In this document: in pieces, positions 5,130-8,797 of the stretch
How positions within the stretch are numbered: the first letter of the stretch is position 1
How the letters are laid out: each line of letters begins with the position of its first letter
Assembly: GCA_036397095.1 (NCBI GenBank)
Contig: DASWJQ010000191.1
Coordinates: 1-8,797 of the forward strand
Direction: 5' to 3'
DNA: 8,797 nucleotides
From: DASWJQ01 sp036397095
GTDB lineage: Bacteria > Chloroflexota > Anaerolineae > Anaerolineales > E44-bin32
The notes under the pieces: generated by a model
Told to the model about the DNA's origin: nothing
What the model saw: the letters and a program-made list of their open reading frames with translations, nothing else
The model's database searches: none
Made by a program: the position numbers and the translations under genes

Positions 5130-7973
5130 ATGCGCGCCTTCAACGTGTTCTTGAGCCTCAGCCTGCTGTTGGCCGGCCCCTTGCTTGGCGCCGGTCCATG
5201 GCCCGCGTCGGCCCAAACCCAGATCGAGACCGCCCAAGAAATCCTGACTCAGATGACGGCCGAGGAGCGGATCGGCCAGCTCTTCTTGGTCACGTTCCAG
5301 GGCAGTTCGGCACCCAGCGAAAGCGCGATTAATACGCTGATTCGGCAGCACCACGTGGCCGGCGTGGTTCTGCGGGCCGACAATGACAACTTTGTAGCGG
5401 CCCCCAACACGGCACTGGCCGTGCGCGAATTGGCGGTCTCGTTGCAGGCCATCGAGTACGACAGCAGCTTGACCGGTAACGTTCTGGATGCGGCCGGCGC
5501 CGAGCAGAGGCCGAGTTATATCCCGCTCTTTGTTGGCGTGAGTGATGAAGAGTCGGAGACCCCGATTCACCAATTCATCTACGGAATGTCGCCGTTCCCG
5601 CCGCAGATGGCGATCGGGGCTACCTGGAACCCAGAGCTGGCCGAGCAGGTCGGGCAGGGGCTGGGCGCCGAACTCCGATCGCTCGGGATCAACCTGTACC
5701 TGGGACCTTCCCTCGACGTGCTGGAGGAGCCTGGCCAGGCTGGTCCGGGCGATCTGGGCACCAGGACCTTCGGCGGAGACCCCTACTGGGTCAGCGAAAT
5801 GGGGATGGCCTACGTGCGCGGACTGCATGAGGGTGCCGAAGGCAGCCTGGCGGTGATTGCCAAGCACTTCCCTGGGCACGGCGGCAGTGACCGGCCCCTG
5901 GCCGAAGAGGTCTCCACGGTCCGCAAATCGCTCGATCAGCTGCTGCAAATCGAGCTTCCGCCATTTTTCGCCGTCACCAGCGCGGCCCCGGGCAGTGACG
6001 CCGGAATCGTTGATGGCCTGCTGGTATCCCATATTCGGTACCAGGGCTTTCAGGGGAACATCCGGGCGACGACCCGCCCCATCAGCCTAGATCCGGACGC
6101 CTACGGCCAACTTATGGGGCTTGAGCCCCTGCTTGGCTGGCGCCAGGCTGGCGGGCTGACGGTTAGTGATTCGTTGGGATCGCGGGCGATCCGCCGGTTC
6201 CGCGATCCGCTCGAGCAGACGTTCCAGCCTCAACTGGTGGCGCGTGATGCCCTGGTTGCCGGCAACGACTTGTTGTACCTGGGCAGCATCCGCGATCCGG
6301 CCGATCCGGATGAGTTGACATCGATCCAAAACACGTTGGCGTTCTTCATCCAGAAATACCGGGAAGATCCGGTGTTTGCCCAGCGAGTCGATGATGCCGT
6401 GCTGCGGACTTTGCAGGCCAAGCTGCGGTTGTACGACGGCGCCTTCGTGCGCTCGCGTGTGACCCCACCGTCGGTGGCGCTGGAAATTCTCGGCACCAAC
6501 GCCGACGTGGCAGTATCGGTATTCCGGCGAGGCGTCACCCTGATCAGCCCTTCCCAGGAGGAAGTGTCGGATCGGCTCGGGGGTGCGCCGGCCCTGAGTC
6601 AACGGGTGGTATTCTTCACCGACGTGAAACCCTTATACCGCTGCTCGACCTGTGCCTGGCAAACGGCAATGCAGGTCGACGCCCTTGAACGGCGCGTCAA
6701 CAACCTTTACGGACCCGGCGCCAGTGGACAGGTCGGCACGTGGAATATGTGGTCCTTCACCACCGCCGATCTGGCTTCGTACTTGGGCCACCCGCCAACC
6801 AGCCTGCCGGCCACTCCGCTGACATCTGCCGAGGTTATCGACGAACCAATTCGGACCGCCGACTGGTTGATCTTCTCCATCCTGGATCCAACCAGCGCCC
6901 GCTATGGTGCGGATGCACTTGCAGTCCTGCTCAACGAACGGCCCGATCTGGTGCGCGACAAGCGGGTGGTGGTGTTCGGCTTCGATGTCCCTTACGGGCT
7001 GGACGCCACGGATCTAAGCAAGATCGATGTGTACTACAGTCTGTTTGGAGCTTCGGACCCGGCCGTTGATATCGCCGCGCGGCTGCTCTTCGAAGAGTTG
7101 ACGGCACCCGGGGCCTCGCCGGTCAGTGTGCCCGGGATAGGCTATGACCTGATCAGCGCCTTGCAGCCGGACCCCGCCGAGCGGATCAGCTTGTCGATCG
7201 AGCCAGTCGTTGGTGAAGGCACGCCGGCGCCCGACGTTGAAAGCGGGTTCACCCAGGGCAGCCTCGTCCGTATCCGGACTGGAATCATCATCGACAGCAA
7301 TGGTTTTACTGTGCCGGACCAGACGCCAGTTGAATTCGAGGTATTCCAGCAGACGGAAAACATCCGCCAGACGATCTCGGCGGTCACCAATGATGGTGTT
7401 GCCGAAATCACGTTCCGGCTGGACCGGCTGGGGTTGTTCATTATCCAGGCGCGGAGTGATCCGGCGCTGCAATCCGACGTACTCCAATTGAATGTCCAGG
7501 AGGGCGTGCCGGCCTTCCCAACCGTAATCGCACCGTCACCGTTTCCCAGTGAAACGGTGGAGCCGACACAAACGCCCGATCTGCTGACGCCGACCCCGGA
7601 AGGGGGCGGCGGATCGGCGTCGGCTCCGGGTGGAAGCGCCGGGATCGGCTGGTTCGACCTGGTGCTAGGCCTGCTGGGCGTCGGATTGGTCGCCGGAGGC
7701 AGCTACGTATACGTAGGGCGATCCGAGCGCTGGCTTGGCAGCCAGCAACGCTGCGCGCTGGTGGCCGCCGTGGGCGGACTGGTCGTTTACAACTACTTGG
7801 CGCTCGGGCTGCCGGGCGCCAGTGGGGTGATGGGCATGCTCGGCAACGCCTCGGGCCTGTTGGCCGGTTTGCTCGGGGGATTGATTGGATTGGGGGTGTA
7901 CGCAGGTTACCGGCTCGCCTTGCTCAGGGCGCCGCTAGAAGATGGAGGCCACGGTGGCGACGATGATCAGTAG
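5130..7973 (+). CDS. Secreted, membrane-anchored GH3 glycosidase-like protein (beta-N-acetylhexosaminidase-related)
   Basis: The protein has 947 residues. A signal peptide spans about 1-28 (MRAF, a Leu-rich core, then ASA before QTQ). The GH3 catalytic barrel follows from about 32 to 435, with LGPSLDVL at 191-198, KHFPGHGG at 245-252 and GGLTVSDSLG at 341-350, where Asp347 is the expected nucleophile. Residues about 440-660 look like a GH3 C-terminal alpha/beta domain, with a CxxC at 505-508. A beta-rich Ig-like segment covers about 685-790, then a Pro/Thr/Ser/Gly linker (791-838). Three hydrophobic helices follow (about 841-862, 875-896, 903-932) and a charged tail. With the signal peptide cleaved, three helices place the tail in the cytoplasm, consistent with basic residues after helices 1 and 3. 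GH3 hexosaminidases cut GlcNAc from peptidoglycan or chitin fragments, but the D-S-H dyad of NagZ is not seen (GGSDRPLAEE instead), so activity and substrate are open. ATG 5130 is preferred over TTG 5121 because it sits just after a -10 box and begins the signal peptide. Confidence 0.85.
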   Translation: MRAFNVFLSLSLLLAGPLLGAGPWPASAQTQIETAQEILTQMTAEERIGQLFLVTFQGSSAPSESAINTLIRQHHVAGVVLRADNDNFVAAPNTALAVRELAVSLQAIEYDSSLTGNVLDAAGAEQRPSYIPLFVGVSDEESETPIHQFIYGMSPFPPQMAIGATWNPELAEQVGQGLGAELRSLGINLYLGPSLDVLEEPGQAGPGDLGTRTFGGDPYWVSEMGMAYVRGLHEGAEGSLAVIAKHFPGHGGSDRPLAEEVSTVRKSLDQLLQIELPPFFAVTSAAPGSDAGIVDGLLVSHIRYQGFQGNIRATTRPISLDPDAYGQLMGLEPLLGWRQAGGLTVSDSLGSRAIRRFRDPLEQTFQPQLVARDALVAGNDLLYLGSIRDPADPDELTSIQNTLAFFIQKYREDPVFAQRVDDAVLRTLQAKLRLYDGAFVRSRVTPPSVALEILGTNADVAVSVFRRGVTLISPSQEEVSDRLGGAPALSQRVVFFTDVKPLYRCSTCAWQTAMQVDALERRVNNLYGPGASGQVGTWNMWSFTTADLASYLGHPPTSLPATPLTSAEVIDEPIRTADWLIFSILDPTSARYGADALAVLLNERPDLVRDKRVVVFGFDVPYGLDATDLSKIDVYYSLFGASDPAVDIAARLLFEELTAPGASPVSVPGIGYDLISALQPDPAERISLSIEPVVGEGTPAPDVESGFTQGSLVRIRTGIIIDSNGFTVPDQTPVEFEVFQQTENIRQTISAVTNDGVAEITFRLDRLGLFIIQARSDPALQSDVLQLNVQEGVPAFPTVIAPSPFPSETVEPTQTPDLLTPTPEGGGGSASAPGGSAGIGWFDLVLGLLGVGLVAGGSYVYVGRSERWLGSQQRCALVAAVGGLVVYNYLALGLPGASGVMGMLGNASGLLAGLLGGLIGLGVYAGYRLALLRAPLEDGGHGGDDDQ

Positions 7974-8797
7974 GGCCGCCGCCAGTGCCAGGCCGCGATC
8001 GACCCGATTTGCCGCAACCTGTCGGATGGCAGTCTCAAACCGGCGCTCAACGGAGCGAGGCACCCGGCGGCCGATTTCGAGAACTTGCCGCAGCTCGGAT
8101 ACGTCCTGTGGGCGGCCATCGGGGTGCAGCTCCATCGCCCACAAGACGGCTTCCTCGACGCCGGACGGGATGGCCGGATTGACTTCGCGAGGTGGAGTGA
8201 GCTCATTGGGCCGCAGGAAGCGCTGCTTGGCTTCGGGGGGCGGACGGTTGGTCAGCAGGTGGTACAGCGTTGCACCGAAGGCATACAGATCGCTGCGGGC
8301 GTCGGTATGACCCGTGTCGCCGCCGTACTGCTCGAGCGGCGTGTAGAGGGCGGTGCCTCGGCCCTGGATGACGGTAACTGTGACTTCGTCTGGGACCATC
8401 TGCTTGACAAGTCCAAAATCGACCAGCTTGAGCAGGCCGTCAGGCGTTAGCTTGAGATTGCTCGGCTTGATGTCGCGGTGGATGACCGGCGGATCCTGCC
8501 GGTGAAGGAAGCCCAAGGCGTCCATGAGCTGGCTGGCCCAACGCAGCACTTCGTCGACCGGCAGGAATTTACCCTGCCGGCGGGCGGCGTCCATCAGTTG
8601 TTTCAGGTCCTGGCCAGGCACATAATCCATCACCAGGTAATCGCGTTCATCGTCCGAAAAGTAGTCGGAGACTTTGGGCAGGTTGGGGTGGTCGAGCCGG
8701 GCGAGCACGGAGGCTTCGCGGTAGAACTGCTCCCGGCTTTGGGCCCGAAGTTCCGCCGGGATGGCTGGATCCTGGCGAATCTCCTTGATGGCGCATA
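7935..8797 (-). CDS. Ser/Thr protein kinase with C-terminal membrane helix, N-terminus beyond the window
   Basis: The gene runs off the right edge, leaving 286 residues; the glycine-rich ATP loop is missing. The first visible residues, CAIKEIRQDP, hold the ATP-binding Lys of the VAIK motif (visible residue 4). Then come REASVLARLDHPNLPKV (helix C with its Glu), the hinge YLVMDYVPGQDL, the catalytic loop HRDIKPSN at 106-113, DFG at 126-128 and the activation-segment GTALYTPLEQY at 147-157 (PLE in place of APE). All catalytic residues in view are intact, so it is a Hanks-type kinase that phosphorylates Ser/Thr from the cytoplasmic side. After the kinase domain, a linker (about 230-263) leads to a single hydrophobic helix at about 264-286, where the protein ends. 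There is thus no extracellular sensor domain, unlike PASTA kinases. The last 12 codons overlap the GH3 gene's 3' end on the other strand. An internal GTG at 8708 is not the start, since conserved sequence continues before it. Confidence 0.92.
   Translation of the reverse strand, partial: CAIKEIRQDPAIPAELRAQSREQFYREASVLARLDHPNLPKVSDYFSDDERDYLVMDYVPGQDLKQLMDAARRQGKFLPVDEVLRWASQLMDALGFLHRQDPPVIHRDIKPSNLKLTPDGLLKLVDFGLVKQMVPDEVTVTVIQGRGTALYTPLEQYGGDTGHTDARSDLYAFGATLYHLLTNRPPPEAKQRFLRPNELTPPREVNPAIPSGVEEAVLWAMELHPDGRPQDVSELRQVLEIGRRVPRSVERRFETAIRQVAANRVDRGLALAAALLIIVATVASIF

Noticed and set aside
5079..6032. 317-residue minus-strand open frame
   Set aside because: It is antisense to the GH3 gene, low in family features and rich in Arg/Gly/Gln, as expected for a shadow frame.
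5130..7973. Naming the GH3 gene nagZ
   Set aside because: NagZ is a cytoplasmic, roughly 340-residue enzyme with the D-S-H dyad; this protein is secreted, almost three times longer and lacks the dyad.
8085..8450. Plus-strand 121-residue open frame within the kinase region
   Set aside because: The minus strand here encodes intact HRD, DFG and activation-segment motifs; the plus frame is a shadow.
1..8797. tRNA, rRNA, CRISPR arrays, insertion sequences, att sites
   Set aside because: No cloverleaf sequence, repeat-spacer pattern, transposase motif or flanking repeat was seen; the window is almost fully protein-coding.

Overview
The window is a compact, GC-rich bacterial chromosome segment with seven protein genes, two of them cut by the window edges. 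Nothing in it suggests a phage, transposon, CRISPR array or RNA gene. The gene styles (a DPM1-type glycosyltransferase, a winged-helix AAA+ ATPase, a GH3 protein with a Thr/Pro linker and a C-terminal membrane anchor, and a membrane-tethered Ser/Thr kinase) recall Chloroflexota, perhaps Anaerolineae. That assignment is inference from protein character only.

Layout, left to right. (1) The 3' end of a DUF4870-like small membrane protein (1-222, +), followed by a strong intrinsic terminator (245-276). (2) recJ, the single-strand DNA exonuclease (284-1960, +). (3) A family 2 glycosyltransferase (1957-2643, -), convergent with recJ; the two stop codons share one CTAG. (4) A 159-bp divergent intergenic region with two good back-to-back sigma70-type promoters and palindromes. 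(5) A winged-helix AAA+ ATPase of unknown job (2803-4152, +) with a textbook ribosome binding site. (6) A class I CoA-transferase-like beta subunit of the IpdB type (4252-5082, +) without its alpha subunit in view. (7) A secreted GH3 glycosidase-like protein with a three-helix C-terminal anchor (5130-7973, +). (8) A Ser/Thr protein kinase (7935 to the right edge, -) whose 3' end overlaps the GH3 gene by 39 bp.

The genes do not form an obvious single pathway. They cover DNA repair (recJ), envelope polyprenol-sugar chemistry (glycosyltransferase), acyl-CoA or ring-cleavage chemistry (IpdB-like), envelope glycan hydrolysis (GH3) and signalling (kinase). Two genes, the glycosyltransferase and the GH3 gene, have a -10 box only 6 to 8 nt before the ATG and no Shine-Dalgarno, which suggests leaderless mRNAs; the ATPase instead has a leader of about 80 nt and an AGGAGG.

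I do not see a clear new multi-gene system. The points most worth a second look are the GH3 protein lacking the NagZ-type His/Asp dyad, the ATPase with a long insert between its Walker motifs, the orphan CoA-transferase-like subunit, and the regulatory architecture of the divergent promoter region. No intergenic stretch exceeds 300 bases. The gaps are 223-283 (terminator), 2644-2802 (promoters), 4153-4251 (nothing recognised) and 5083-5129 (a -10 box).
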